Below are positions 17,199-25,284 of a DNA stretch of 64,000 bases, in pieces; positions within the stretch are counted from its first letter, which is position 1, and each line of letters begins with the position of its first letter. Made by a program: the position numbers and the translations under genes. Below the pieces are notes generated by a model. It was not told where the DNA came from and made no database searches. It saw only the letters and a list, made by a program, of their open reading frames with translations. The DNA is taken from contig NZ_CP091976.1 in the NCBI RefSeq assembly GCF_029016285.1, positions 1,488,001 to 1,552,000 of the forward strand, read 5' to 3'. The DNA is from Vibrio sp. DW001. Its GTDB lineage: Bacteria; Pseudomonadota; Gammaproteobacteria; Enterobacterales; Vibrionaceae.

Positions 17199-17343
17199 AT
17201 AACAAAGTGAAATTCGGCCAATTTCGGATACGGCCTATATCCGAATTGGTAGGAACAGAAGTGGCTGAAAGCACCTATTCAAAGGCGTATTGTTGGCTGC
17301 AATTAAGATTTATTTGACGTAATGACTTAGGCAAATACCAACA
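17199..17343. promoter_or_regulatory. Divergent late promoter region
   Basis: The 145-bp gap separates leftward terminase from rightward scaffold and should contain both Ogr-dependent late promoters. A dyad, TTCGGATA (17223-17230) and TATCCGAA (17238-17245), is widened by CCAAT/ATTGG flanks, and TGTTGG (about 17290) faces CCAACA (about 17338). Which one Ogr binds is not clear. Confidence 0.5.
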
Positions 17344-18216
17344 ATGAGTAAAACCAGTGATTGGAAAATAGTAGCAACTGAAGGTTCTACCGTTGACGGC
17401 AGAAAAATCACCGCGTCTTGGATAAAGGATATGGCAGAGCTCTATTCTACTTCTGAATACACCGCCATGGTTTGGCCTGAACATTATCGTTCTTCTTGGG
17501 CACCATTTGAAGGTAAAAACTGGGGTGTGGTTGAAGAGCTAAAGTCTGGAAAAATGGACGATAAATTGCGCCTATTTGCCAAAATTACGCCTAATAAATA
17601 TCTGCTCGATTCCAATAAAGACGGTCAAAAACTCTTTACCTCAATAGAACCAAACCCAGATTATAAAGGCGAAGGCCGTTGTTACCTTGAGGGCCTAGCT
17701 GTGACTGACTCCCCAGCATCTACAGGTACAACGCGCCTTACTTTTTCCCGTAATAACCAAGACACAGATATTGAATGCAGTGATCTTGAAGAGCTCAATT
17801 TTTCTGAGTGCTTTTCTCGGTCTGACCGCTTCTTTTCTTTGTGCAAAGATTTCTTTGGCTCTGAAGAAAACAACTCAGAGCAACCCATTAACCCAGAGGA
17901 CACCGACGTGACCAAAGAAGAACTGACCGCCGCATTGAAGGAACAATTCAGTGCGCTTAAAGGTGAGTTGAAAACGGAGCTATCTGCAGAATTTGCTACT
18001 AAGTTCTCGGTAAATAAGCCCGACTCACAAGAAAAACCAGAAGGCAAAAATGAAGGTGCAACAGTAGAACAGTTCTCTGCGGCTCTGGATGAAAAGCTGA
18101 ATCCACTTATGGAGAAAGTAACTGGTTTAGAAACTAAATTCGCTGAACTTTCACAAGAAGTACCAGGTCAAGAACCCGGTGCCGAAGGGTCAAGTTCTAA
18201 AATGGAGGTATGTTAA
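17344..18216 (+). CDS. Capsid scaffolding protein/protease (GpO family)
   Basis: 290 residues. The first ~150 match the GpO serine-protease domain (TASWIKDMAELYSTSEYTAM, WPEHYRSSWAPFEGKNWG with a candidate His, GLAVTDSPASTGTTRL with a candidate Ser). The C-terminal half is a charged coiled coil that scaffolds prohead assembly. First gene of the rightward late operon, ending one base before the capsid start. Confidence 0.92.
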   Translation: MSKTSDWKIVATEGSTVDGRKITASWIKDMAELYSTSEYTAMVWPEHYRSSWAPFEGKNWGVVEELKSGKMDDKLRLFAKITPNKYLLDSNKDGQKLFTSIEPNPDYKGEGRCYLEGLAVTDSPASTGTTRLTFSRNNQDTDIECSDLEELNFSECFSRSDRFFSLCKDFFGSEENNSEQPINPEDTDVTKEELTAALKEQFSALKGELKTELSAEFATKFSVNKPDSQEKPEGKNEGATVEQFSAALDEKLNPLMEKVTGLETKFAELSQEVPGQEPGAEGSSSKMEVC

Positions 18217-19209
18217 ATGCTGAATGCCGTATCTACTGCTTACTTAGCTGAGTTCAGCTTATCGGTTGCTCAAGCTGCAGGCGTTGACGCTCCTTATGGT
18301 ACGTTCAATATCACGCCTCCAATGGAAACAAAGCTACGCCAATGGATTCTAGAATCACATGATTTCTTGAAGATGGTGTCTCTACTTCCTGTTCAACAAA
18401 TTAAGGGTCAAGTTGTCGATGTTGGTAACGATGGTCTTTCAACTGGTCGCACCGAAAATGGTCGATTTAGTCGTGAAATGGGTCAAGCAGGCAATACCTA
18501 CGAATTGATTAAAACCGATTCAGGCGCTCATATTATGTGGGAAACCATGACTCAATGGGCTAACTCCGGCAAGAAAGACGAATGGTTAAAATTAATGCTG
18601 AGTGCGATTACTCGTATTTTTGCATTGGATATTTTACGCGTCGGCTTCAATGGTACTTCCGCTGCAACACCAACTGATCCGCAAGCTAATCCGTTAGGAC
18701 AGGATGTGAATAAGGGCTGGTTAACTATCGTTAAAGAGAAAAAAGCCGCGCAAGTTCTTGCCGCCGCTAAATTAGACCCAACAGGGGAAACTGCAGATTC
18801 GTATAAGAATTTGGACTCGCTTGCTCAAGACCTTATCAACACCACTATTGCGTCGGAACACCGTCAAGACCCTGACTTGGTGATCTTAGTTGGTTCTGAT
18901 TTGGTAGCCGCAGAGCAACATCGTCTATTGGAAGCGGCAGACAAACCAACTGAGCACAAAGCAGCTCAATCTCTGGCGAAAACCATTGCAGGTAAAAAAG
19001 CGTATACACCGCCATTCTTCCCTGCAAAAGGCATTTGGATCACCAATACGAAGAACTTACAGGTTCTTACTCAGACGGGTACTCAACGACGTCGCCAAAA
19101 GAACAACGAAGACCAAGACCGCTATGAGTCAAACCATCTTCGTATGGAAGGTTACGCAGTAGGTAATTTGAATAAGTTTGCGGCAATCGAAACTGTAACA
19201 GTAGTGTAG
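18217..19209 (+). CDS. Major capsid protein (GpN family)
   Basis: 330 residues, close to P2 GpN. Recognisable by FNITPPMETKLRQWILESHDF, DVGNDGLSTGRT and VLVGSDLVAAE-type segments (here LVILVGSDLVAAEQ). Builds the icosahedral head. Starts immediately after the scaffold stop, with GGAGG 8 bases upstream. Confidence 0.93.
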   Translation: MLNAVSTAYLAEFSLSVAQAAGVDAPYGTFNITPPMETKLRQWILESHDFLKMVSLLPVQQIKGQVVDVGNDGLSTGRTENGRFSREMGQAGNTYELIKTDSGAHIMWETMTQWANSGKKDEWLKLMLSAITRIFALDILRVGFNGTSAATPTDPQANPLGQDVNKGWLTIVKEKKAAQVLAAAKLDPTGETADSYKNLDSLAQDLINTTIASEHRQDPDLVILVGSDLVAAEQHRLLEAADKPTEHKAAQSLAKTIAGKKAYTPPFFPAKGIWITNTKNLQVLTQTGTQRRRQKNNEDQDRYESNHLRMEGYAVGNLNKFAAIETVTVV

Positions 19210-19216
19210 GTGAATC

Positions 19217-19933
19217 ATGGTTAGCCCATTAGCAAGACAGCGTCAGGAATTACTAAAGAAGCAAGCTAACCAGTTTACGCCAGAGGTTCCTGGCGTGAAC
19301 ACCGACAGCCTGCATATTAAGTTGATTGAATTTGAAGAAGACCGTAAATACCTGCGCTCTAACTTCAATTCTATTGGCGCCCGTATTGAGCACAAACGGA
19401 ACGTCCTTATCCCCAAATACAAACCGTTGGTTGAAGCGTATTTAGCAAGTGGCGAGTCGTTTGAAAACCCAATCTTTACCAATTTGGTTGTCTGGTTATT
19501 CGACATTAAAGACTTGGATAATGCTATCGAGTGGTGCTTGAAAGCCATTGAATTGGACTTGCCAACACCGGATAACTTCCGACGAGATTGGCCAACGTTC
19601 TGCGCCGATGAAGTGTTGGATTGGGCTGAAACAGAAGCAGGGCGTGGTAACTCAGTAGAGCCTTACTTTAGCCAGGTATTCGAGAAGGTTGAAAAGCAAT
19701 GGGAGCTACATGAAGCGGTTCACGCTAAGTGGTTCAAGTTTGCCGGCTTAAATCTGATCCGAAACCAAGAAGGAAGCCCGCAAGCTACGGCTATCGGAAA
19801 CCTAGAAACCTTAGAGAAAGCATTGGGTTTCCTTAATCATGCGCACGATAAGAGCAGCAAGGTGGGTGTGGGCACACAAATTAAGAAGATAGAGCAACGT
19901 ATTAGAGCCCTGAAGGACGGTAAAAACCTTTAG
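19217..19933 (+). CDS. Terminase endonuclease small subunit (GpM family)
   Basis: 238 residues, beginning MVSPLARQRQELLKKQ. Has the GpM pattern NPIFTNLVVWLFDIKDLDNA and PDNFRRDWPTFCADEVLDWA. Makes the cos cuts with the large subunit. Follows the capsid gene as in P2. A 129-bp gap without an ORF separates it from the next gene. Confidence 0.92.
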   Translation: MVSPLARQRQELLKKQANQFTPEVPGVNTDSLHIKLIEFEEDRKYLRSNFNSIGARIEHKRNVLIPKYKPLVEAYLASGESFENPIFTNLVVWLFDIKDLDNAIEWCLKAIELDLPTPDNFRRDWPTFCADEVLDWAETEAGRGNSVEPYFSQVFEKVEKQWELHEAVHAKWFKFAGLNLIRNQEGSPQATAIGNLETLEKALGFLNHAHDKSSKVGVGTQIKKIEQRIRALKDGKNL

Positions 19934-20062
19934 GTGCGCAACGGCTCCTACCAACGCCGAGCCTCCTCTGGCGAGGATACGACAGCTTTTAAGCTCATCG
20001 TGATCCGTCGACCCAGTGGTTAGAGGCTTACCCATTTAAATTTTAGACAGGCAGGAATGGCA

Positions 20063-20527
20063 ATGTTAACTGGCTCATCGGGTCCCGACTATCAAGACAC
20101 TGAAATCACCAATGATGGCTTTTGGCCAAACATTAACGCCGGTGATTTTGAAAAGCGTCGCGGTATTCCCGCCGCTCAAGATTCGGAGCGAATTGCTATC
20201 GCGTTAGTGAATGCCACGTCTGAAATTAATGACCAATTGGAAAAGCAGAAAGCCAAGTTTATAAAGCTTGGCCATGCGACCGCGAATGATATACCCGCGT
20301 TCCCGAAGTTGAACGGGAAAAACAAGGTGCTTTATCAATATGAGTCAGCCGTGTTTGCCAGGGCGAAAGCCGATTTACTGCCAGACATTGCAACGGTGCA
20401 CACCAAAGACAAGGGTGATCATTTAGCCGAGCGCAGCGACGAAACCAAGCGAGAATTGTTAGCCGAAAGCCAACGCATCGTGCGCAATATCAAAGGGCTT
20501 AACCGCTCATCGGTGGAACTGATATGA
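20063..20527 (+). CDS. Head completion/stabilisation protein (GpL family)
   Basis: 154 residues. ATG 20063 is preferred over 20057 because AGGA lies 6 bases before it. Segments WPNINAGDFEKRRGIPA and ALVNATSEINDQLEKQK match GpL, which seals filled heads before tail joining. Position after terminase small subunit supports this. Confidence 0.88.
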   Translation: MLTGSSGPDYQDTEITNDGFWPNINAGDFEKRRGIPAAQDSERIAIALVNATSEINDQLEKQKAKFIKLGHATANDIPAFPKLNGKNKVLYQYESAVFARAKADLLPDIATVHTKDKGDHLAERSDETKRELLAESQRIVRNIKGLNRSSVELI

Positions 20528-20540
20528 GTGAGTCTTCGTT

Positions 20541-21023
20541 ATGAATGAGCAGTACCAAGCGGGTTACAAGTTAAGGGATTTGAAAGCCTTTTTAGATGTG
20601 GTGTTAGGTCCAAAAATCGCCAAGGGTTTAGAGGTTGAAATGACCAATATAGAACTCATTTTAACGCCTAAAAATATGGGGCATGGGTTCGTCATTATGA
20701 ATCAACGTTATATGGCGGAGATCTATATCGACCGTCTGCCATTTAACAAATATAACCCAGCGGTGCTGTTTGCCAATGTGGGTGCCTGGCTAATGGATAA
20801 CGACAGCCAACGAGAAGACAACGACAACCTAGACGACCCTGAAATTGAAGTGACCATTGATGATGAAGATAGTGCCGAAATCCTTATCAATGTTCATTTT
20901 GAAGAGCCAGTGAAAATAGTCGAAAACCCAGAGGGCGATATCTACTGGCGCAATAAACGCTGGTCGATTGAAGAGTACGAAATATGGGTGGCTAAAAAGC
21001 TTGTTGATGTAGTGAACCAATGA
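20541..21023 (+). CDS. Tail completion protein (GpR-like)
   Basis: 160 residues: KLRDLKAFLDVVLGPKIAK and AEIYIDRLPFNKYNPAVL fit HP1/P2 tail-completion proteins at this map place. Acidic centre (REDNDNLDDPEIEV). Overlaps the next gene by four bases. Confidence 0.75.
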   Translation: MNEQYQAGYKLRDLKAFLDVVLGPKIAKGLEVEMTNIELILTPKNMGHGFVIMNQRYMAEIYIDRLPFNKYNPAVLFANVGAWLMDNDSQREDNDNLDDPEIEVTIDDEDSAEILINVHFEEPVKIVENPEGDIYWRNKRWSIEEYEIWVAKKLVDVVNQ

Positions 21024-21679
21024 TCACGTTTAAAGCCGATGAACGGAGCTTTTTAAGGGCGAAAGAACAACTAGCGCTGGTTGGTCTACCGACTAAATCG
21101 AGACAGCGGATCTTAAAAGAGATTGGCAAAGTTATCGCCAAGCAGACGAAAAAGAATATCCGAGCTCAACGTGATCCAGAAGGTCGGTCATGGAAGAAAC
21201 GAAAAAACGGTAGAAAGAAAGTACTTCGAGGCTTTACTAAAAAGCTAAAGCATTACCAGAGAAAGAGTAACCGAGAGGTGGTGATTGGTTGGCCAAGTGC
21301 TCGAGGAACGATAGCACAAGCGCACCATTCGGGTATTGATGAACCAAGCGGATTATCAAAACGTAAACGCCAGGCTAAAAAGCAAAATGAGCCAACAAAG
21401 AATGACCCGGCAACACGAGATCAAGCGAAAGAGCTTAGAGACTTGGGTTATCGACTTGAAAAGCAAGGCAGGCAAAAAAGAGGCAAGAAACCAACGGTTA
21501 AGTTCATCATGCAGAATTTCACTCTTGGAGAAGCCGCTAAAAAGATACAAGAGCTAGAGAATAAATCTCCGGCTAGAAGTTGGGACATTAACCGCCCAGA
21601 ACGTCGCTTGATAGGCGCAAGCCCTAAACGGGTCGCCATGATTATCAAACGAGAAATGAAGCGAATCAGGAGTAAGTAA
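21020..21679 (+). CDS. Phage virion morphogenesis protein (GpS-like tail completion)
   Basis: 219 residues, very basic. N terminus matches the tail completion S family (LPTKSRQRILKEIGKVIAKQ, then KKNIRAQRDPEGRSWKKRK). Needed for correct tail ends. Coupled to the previous gene. Confidence 0.82.
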   Translation: MITFKADERSFLRAKEQLALVGLPTKSRQRILKEIGKVIAKQTKKNIRAQRDPEGRSWKKRKNGRKKVLRGFTKKLKHYQRKSNREVVIGWPSARGTIAQAHHSGIDEPSGLSKRKRQAKKQNEPTKNDPATRDQAKELRDLGYRLEKQGRQKRGKKPTVKFIMQNFTLGEAAKKIQELENKSPARSWDINRPERRLIGASPKRVAMIIKREMKRIRSK

Positions 21680-21680
21680 C

Positions 21681-22814
21681 ATGGCATGGCCTACCGTCAT
21701 AATTAACATTTTGAACATGATGCGCGGACCGATTCCGGGCGTTGAATTCCATTTCCTATTTGTGGGTTATGGAAATGTACCAGAAGGTGCGGCGCGTAAT
21801 CTCATCATGGTCGATAACACCAGTGATCTTGATAAGGTCCTTGCTAAAGCTGATGCGTCGCTATTGCAAACGGTCAAAGCGGCGCAGCTCAATGGTAAAC
21901 AGAGTTGGACCGCAGGCGTCATGATCCTAAAGGAAGGTGACAACCTTAAAGACGCTGCATTCAAAGCCAATGAAGTATCCAGCTTTGAAGCCATTCTTTT
22001 CAATATGCCTGCACCAGACAAAGCATTCTTAGAAGAAAAAATAGCCCTTCGTCACGAACTAAAAGCCAAACTTGGCCGTGAAGTCTTTGTTATCTGCACC
22101 ACGGCCGCCATTGATAACACCGCTGAAACGGGCGATACATGGGCAGAATGGTTACCCAACGTCGTCGCAGTTCAAAGCGGCGTGGCGAGTGAGTACATCA
22201 CCGTGGTACCGCAGCTGCATAAAGCGAACTCTACCGTTGGTATTTACGCGGGCCGACTAGCAAACCAAGAAGTCTCTATTGCCGATTCTCCTGCTCGAGT
22301 AAAGACGGGAAGCATCTTAGGCAACAGTGAATTAATAGCAGATAAAAGCGGCGCTGCTTTAGATTTAGCCACACTCAAAACCTTAGAAACAAACCGTTAC
22401 GCCGTTCCTATGTGGTACCCCGATTATCCGGGTCAATACTGGACAACGGGACGCACGTTAGATGTGCCAGGGGGCGACTTTCAAGATATTCGCCATATCC
22501 GTGTGGCAATGAAAGCGGCTCGTAAGGTTCGTATTCGCGGTATCGCTCGAATCGCCGATCGAGAATTTAACTCCACGCCGGGCAGTACCGAAGCCGCCAA
22601 ACTTTATTTCACTCAAGACCTGCGTGAAATGGCGATAGTTAAAAAAATCGGTGATTACGAATTCCCCGGAGAGATAAAAGCGCCACTGGATGAAGACATT
22701 ACGATTACGTGGATTAGCAGTGATGAAGTGGAAATTCTACTGGCGGTTACCCCTTATGAATGTCCGGTAAAAATCACCATCGGCATCATGCTCAATAAAC
22801 GTTTAGGAGAATAA
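21681..22814 (+). CDS. Contractile tail sheath protein (DUF2586 family)
   Basis: 377 residues with PGVEFHFLFVGYGN, YPDYPGQYWTTGRTLDVPGG and QDIRHIRVAMKAARKVRIRG, typical of the HP1-type sheath. Forms the contractile tube around the tail core. Followed two bases later by the tube gene. Confidence 0.88.
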   Translation: MAWPTVIINILNMMRGPIPGVEFHFLFVGYGNVPEGAARNLIMVDNTSDLDKVLAKADASLLQTVKAAQLNGKQSWTAGVMILKEGDNLKDAAFKANEVSSFEAILFNMPAPDKAFLEEKIALRHELKAKLGREVFVICTTAAIDNTAETGDTWAEWLPNVVAVQSGVASEYITVVPQLHKANSTVGIYAGRLANQEVSIADSPARVKTGSILGNSELIADKSGAALDLATLKTLETNRYAVPMWYPDYPGQYWTTGRTLDVPGGDFQDIRHIRVAMKAARKVRIRGIARIADREFNSTPGSTEAAKLYFTQDLREMAIVKKIGDYEFPGEIKAPLDEDITITWISSDEVEILLAVTPYECPVKITIGIMLNKRLGE

Positions 22815-22816
22815 CG

Positions 22817-23266
22817 ATGTCTCGATTTTCTGGACAAAATTTCGATGTGACCATTTTAGGCGTCATGGTTCATGTGGAAAGCGCGAGCGCCACGATTAGC
22901 GACGAATCTGATGTGGCCAAAAGTCGCGGTATTCCCGACGGTTTCACCTTCGGCGCCGTTGGCTGTGAAGTGGAATACGAACTGGATTTGAATAACTTTC
23001 GCAAGCTTCAGCAAGAAGCGCGTTCGGCAGGTAGCTGGCGCGGTATTAAACCTCATGATTGTCTGTTTTACGCCAACAATGGCGACGATGCCGACAAGAT
23101 TGAATTGTTTGGAGTGAAGCTGAAGATAGAAGACTTGCTCAGTGTTGATCCATCCAGTGCGGATAAGACCAAACGTAAGCTAAAGGGCTTTGTAACCAGT
23201 CCGCACTTTGTACGCATCAATGGCATCTCATATCTGAGTGCCGACGATACACGGAACCTCATTTAA
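22817..23266 (+). CDS. Tail tube protein (DUF2597 family)
   Basis: 149 residues starting MSRFSGQNFDVTILGVMVHV, with SDVAKSRGIPDGF and VEYELDLNNF. Forms the inner tail tube. Position directly after sheath. Confidence 0.87.
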   Translation: MSRFSGQNFDVTILGVMVHVESASATISDESDVAKSRGIPDGFTFGAVGCEVEYELDLNNFRKLQQEARSAGSWRGIKPHDCLFYANNGDDADKIELFGVKLKIEDLLSVDPSSADKTKRKLKGFVTSPHFVRINGISYLSADDTRNLI

Positions 23267-23268
23267 CT

Positions 23269-23475
23269 ATGCCGGACTTATTTGATCATGCTAGCGGTCT
23301 TGAAACCAAATTCACCGAAATGGCGATTGCTCGTCAGCTTCAACGGACGAGACAAAATGCCACAAAGGAAAGTGAAGAGTCCTGTCTTGGTTGCGGAGTA
23401 CAAATTCCGCAACCAAGACGAGAGCTCGTACCAGGTTGTGAATACTGCGTTGAATGTCAGGCATTGCGGGAGTAA
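23269..23475 (+). CDS. TraR/DksA-type C4 zinc-finger protein
   Basis: 68 residues ending in a four-cysteine finger: CLGCGVQIPQPRRELVPGCE followed by YCVEC. Phage TraR-like proteins bind the RNA polymerase secondary channel. Lies between tube and holin, a common place in this phage group. Confidence 0.88.
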   Translation: MPDLFDHASGLETKFTEMAIARQLQRTRQNATKESEESCLGCGVQIPQPRRELVPGCEYCVECQALRE

Positions 23476-23478
23476 TCA

Positions 23479-23688
23479 ATGAAAGATTGGTACGACAGAC
23501 TAACCAGTTATATCGCCTATGGGATATCCCTAACTGGTATGACGGTAAGTAAATTGACCTTAGAACAGTGGTATTTCCTTTTGTCTTTGCTTATCGGTTT
23601 TATCGCGCTTGGTCTGAATTTTTGGCACAAACGAGCGATGCAAAAAATCGCCCGTGAAAAAGGAGTCGCTATAAATGAAGTTGACTAA
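23479..23688 (+). CDS. HP1-type holin
   Basis: 69 residues with one strong helix (WYFLLSLLIGFIALGLNFW) and a weaker N-terminal hydrophobic stretch, then a charged tail. Overlaps lysozyme by 14 bases, the usual holin-endolysin pairing. Confidence 0.85.
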   Translation: MKDWYDRLTSYIAYGISLTGMTVSKLTLEQWYFLLSLLIGFIALGLNFWHKRAMQKIAREKGVAINEVD

Positions 23689-24274
23689 AAAAGTTGTATG
23701 TTCAGTCGTTGCGGTTATCGGGCTTGTGACAGGTGGTGTGAGCGTGGGCACTTCTATCGCACCAATTGGAGAGGTTGTTATTGATGGACAATCAATCGCT
23801 GAACTTCGTATTAGCCAAGTAGGGCTAGAAATCATTGGTAATGCAGAAGGGTGTCGCCAATCGCCTTATACCTGCCCGTCGGGTCTTGCGACCAACGGCA
23901 TCGGTAATACACATGGTGTTAAAAATAAGGTGATTTCGTTAGAGCAGGTGGCGATGGATTGGGTGAAAAACATTCAAGAGTCAGAACGATGTATTACAGA
24001 TGCAGAAATCGTTGCAGGTAAAACAATGACTCAAGGTGAGTTTGATGCCTTTACGTCCTTTAGTTTCAATACTGGATGTCGTCGGTTTATGCAGAACCCT
24101 GACGGCAGTTCAACCAGAATTTATCGTTACATAACATCCGGGGACTTTATTAAGGCATGTAAAGAACTGCCTAAATGGGTATATGGCGCAGGTGTGAAGT
24201 TGCCCGGACTGATTAATCGGCGAGGGCTTGAATATGAGCGTTGCGTATTTAGCAACAAGCATGAAATGGGGTAA
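23675..24274 (+). CDS. Endolysin, GH24 lysozyme with N-terminal signal-anchor
   Basis: 199 residues. The first ~30 form a weakly hydrophobic Gly/Ser-rich helix typical of a SAR signal, so export may be Sec-dependent and release triggered by the holin. Catalytic triad Glu58-x8-Cys67-x5-Thr73 is in the R21-like form. Several further Cys suggest disulfide control of activity. Degrades the murein at lysis. Confidence 0.9.
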   Translation: MKLTKKVVCSVVAVIGLVTGGVSVGTSIAPIGEVVIDGQSIAELRISQVGLEIIGNAEGCRQSPYTCPSGLATNGIGNTHGVKNKVISLEQVAMDWVKNIQESERCITDAEIVAGKTMTQGEFDAFTSFSFNTGCRRFMQNPDGSSTRIYRYITSGDFIKACKELPKWVYGAGVKLPGLINRRGLEYERCVFSNKHEMG

Positions 24275-24599
24275 ATGGGCTCTACTGGTTGGAGTGTTTG
24301 TTGCGATGGTTTCGATGTGGTTGATGCTAAAAGCAAGCAAGGCAGAACAAATGGCTTTGAATGGAAGGTTAGAAAATGCACTTTCCGCCAATCAAGTTAG
24401 TCAAGCAAGCATCAATACATTAACGGATGAGAAGAACCAGATAAATCAGTTGCTCGTAGATAGAGCGCGTAAGTACAACAAAGTAGAGGGAAAGTTGAAT
24501 GCTGATATTAAAACGCTTAGGACTGAATTGGCGGGTTATGAGTGTTATCAGCAGCCTTGGCCTAGTGATGTTATTGACAGGCTGCGCGAACCCTATTGA
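24234..24599 (+). CDS. Inner-membrane spanin (Rz-like)
   Basis: 121 residues from ATG 24234, overlapping the lysozyme end. An N-terminal membrane helix (WALLVGVFVAMVSMWLML) is followed by a long coiled coil (QASINTLTDEKNQINQLLVD). Works with the lipoprotein spanin encoded in the overlapping frame to fuse the membranes at lysis. Confidence 0.85.
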   Translation: MSVAYLATSMKWGKWALLVGVFVAMVSMWLMLKASKAEQMALNGRLENALSANQVSQASINTLTDEKNQINQLLVDRARKYNKVEGKLNADIKTLRTELAGYECYQQPWPSDVIDRLREPY

Positions 24600-24801
24600 A
24601 TCCCAAACGACAGTAATTATAGAAAAGTTACCGCCTGCAGGGCTAATTGTCCCGTGTAACAAGCCAATTATCAAAGCGGATAATCCGTTAGTGACGGCAA
24701 GCGAAGATGTACCAAAACTTAAGGCTGCTTTGGGGAAATGCGCAGAGCAAGCCGAAGACTATTTGAAATGGCGTGCAGAGCACGAAATAAATAAGGACTA
24801 A
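24499..24801 (+). CDS. Outer-membrane spanin lipoprotein (Rz1-like), overlapping Rz
   Basis: Up to 100 residues, starting inside the Rz-like gene in another frame. Basic n-region and hydrophobic core end in lipobox LLTGC, so it should be lipidated. GAGGG lies 8 bases before the ATG at 24499; ATG 24538 is an alternative. About 100 bases overlap Rz, a typical overlapping spanin pair. Confidence 0.82.
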   Translation: MLILKRLGLNWRVMSVISSLGLVMLLTGCANPIESQTTVIIEKLPPAGLIVPCNKPIIKADNPLVTASEDVPKLKAALGKCAEQAEDYLKWRAEHEINKD

Positions 24802-24805
24802 CAGC

Positions 24806-25099
24806 ATGAAAACCGAAAATAAAGCCGTAGTACTTACCATTGGCGCAACAGATTTCAACTTTACGCCAACGGTTCAAGATCATAACAACTACATGAACGA
24901 GCTCATGCCCAATAACAAAGTGGCACCGATGCACCTGTACTTGTCGCGAACGGTCGCGCCTGAACAAAAAGAAGCATTGGTTGCGCTGCTTGATACGGTG
25001 CCAGGTTTAACCTCTGAAATCTTTGCCGAAGTAACGAGTGCGTCAAAGGGTGGCATTACGGTAACGCTAAAAAACTCACCAGTCGTGCTGCTCGCATAG
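24806..25099 (+). CDS. Tail assembly chaperone, zero-frame product
   Basis: 97 residues, beginning MKTENKAVVLTIGATDFNF. Lies just before the tape measure gene where the G/E-type chaperone is found. Near its end the codons CTA AAA AAC contain an A AAA AAC slippery heptamer (25069-25075); the zero frame then stops at 25099. The short product should bind the tape measure during tail assembly. Confidence 0.82.
   Translation: MKTENKAVVLTIGATDFNFTPTVQDHNNYMNELMPNNKVAPMHLYLSRTVAPEQKEALVALLDTVPGLTSEIFAEVTSASKGGITVTLKNSPVVLLA
25069..25075 (+). promoter_or_regulatory. -1 programmed frameshift site (A AAA AAC)
   Basis: The heptamer is in the correct zero-frame phase (CTA AAA AAC). Slipping one base back continues CTC ACC AGT and stays open through 25272. 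AGGAG at 25099-25103 is downstream, so it does not help this slip. Confidence 0.8.
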
Positions 25100-25272
25100 G
25101 AGAAAACTCGATAGAACAAGCGTTAACGCTGCGTCGTCATTATCTGCCAAGTGAAGAAGATGACGAACAAAACCTAGCCAGAGCACTCTGGCTTGATAAG
25201 CATTTTAAAGAACGCCAAGAAATTGCCATCAATAATGGCGTGGTGAATGTACTTAACCAGCTTAGGAAGTAG
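25075..25272 (+). CDS. Frameshift extension of the tail chaperone (-1 frame)
   Basis: 65 sense codons with no ATG, GTG or TTG early enough to serve as an independent start; the frame joins exactly to the slippery site. The conserved-looking part (RRHYLPSEEDDEQN, then LARALWLDKHFKERQEIAIN) resembles the small DUF6890-type proteins found before tape measure genes. The fusion of about 155 residues would be the long chaperone, as GpE' is in P2. An ATA initiation codon after AGGAG is the less likely alternative. Confidence 0.78.
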   Translation, partial: LTSRAARIGENSIEQALTLRRHYLPSEEDDEQNLARALWLDKHFKERQEIAINNGVVNVLNQLRK

Positions 25273-25284
25273 TGCTTAGAACTC

